A stretch of DNA of 5,078 bases from DATAXV01 sp036272915 (lineage in GTDB: Bacteria; Chloroflexota; Dormibacteria; Dormibacterales; Dormibacteraceae). Below the pieces are notes generated by a model. It ran no database searches. It saw nothing but the letters and a program-made list of their open reading frames with translations, and was not told the origin of the DNA. Made by a program: the position numbers and the translations under genes. Location of the stretch: the NCBI GenBank assembly GCA_036272915.1, contig DATAXV010000173.1, forward strand, positions 1 through 5,078. The letters are read 5' to 3'. Positions 5,065 to 5,078 of this stretch are shown piece by piece. Position 1 is the first letter of the stretch; the number at the start of each line of letters is the position of its first letter.

Positions 5065-5078
5065 ATGAGGATCCATAG
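5065..5078 (+). CDS. Start of a gene leaving the right edge (product unknown)
   Basis: Only the first codons are visible: ATG then AGG ATC CAT (M-R-I-H). Support comes from the upstream signals: the TTGACG-N18-TACCGT promoter and an AGGGG Shine-Dalgarno at 5054-5058, 6 nt before the ATG. No function can be inferred from four residues. A start further right cannot be excluded. Confidence 0.4.

Noticed and set aside
1..5078. Defence, phage, mobile-element, CRISPR or biosynthetic-cluster content
   Set aside because: No transposase, integrase, nuclease, repeat-spacer array, carrier protein or tRNA-like structure was seen on either strand; base composition is uniform with no sign of a foreign insert.

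Overview
The window comes from a high-GC Gram-positive bacterium, most likely an actinobacterium. Grounds: very GC-rich throughout, strong third-position G/C, two GTG starts that fit well plus a third, long open shadow frames in every direction, and a DesK-like kinase/LuxR-type regulator pair of a kind common in that phylum. Genus cannot be fixed from sequence alone.

Layout. 1-968 (+): 3'-terminal part of an alpha/beta hydrolase (acetyl-xylan-esterase/dienelactone-hydrolase-like); its reading frame is open through the left edge, so the internal ATG at 93 is probably not the start. 984-1646 (-): NarL/LuxR-type response regulator, convergent with the hydrolase across 15 bp. 1636-2892 (-): its partner histidine kinase, transcribed first; the two genes overlap by 11 nt and the regulator's Shine-Dalgarno lies inside the kinase gene. 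2893-3111: a 219-bp divergent intergenic region with two GCGAC-N4-GTCGC inverted repeats whose centres are 31 bp apart, and a third hairpin just before a strong ribosome binding site. 3112-4119 (+): a multi-span membrane protein of unknown function. A GC-rich hairpin at 4136-4171 fits a terminator. 4171-4890 (-): class I SAM-dependent methyltransferase, possibly translated from a leaderless mRNA. 4891-5064: regulatory region with a perfect 7-3-7 palindrome next to a vegetative-type promoter (TTGACG-N18-TACCGT). A Shine-Dalgarno and ATG at 5065 begin a gene that leaves the right edge.

How the parts relate. The only clear functional unit is the two-component system: a membrane-embedded sensor phosphorylating a DNA-binding regulator. 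The membrane protein transcribed divergently from it is a plausible target or signal partner, but that rests on position only. Hydrolase, methyltransferase and right-edge gene are separate transcription units with no visible link to it. I saw no rRNA, tRNA, CRISPR array, insertion sequence, phage gene or recognisable defence or biosynthetic system. Apart from the uncharacterised membrane protein and the intergenic repeats, this looks like an ordinary chromosomal region.
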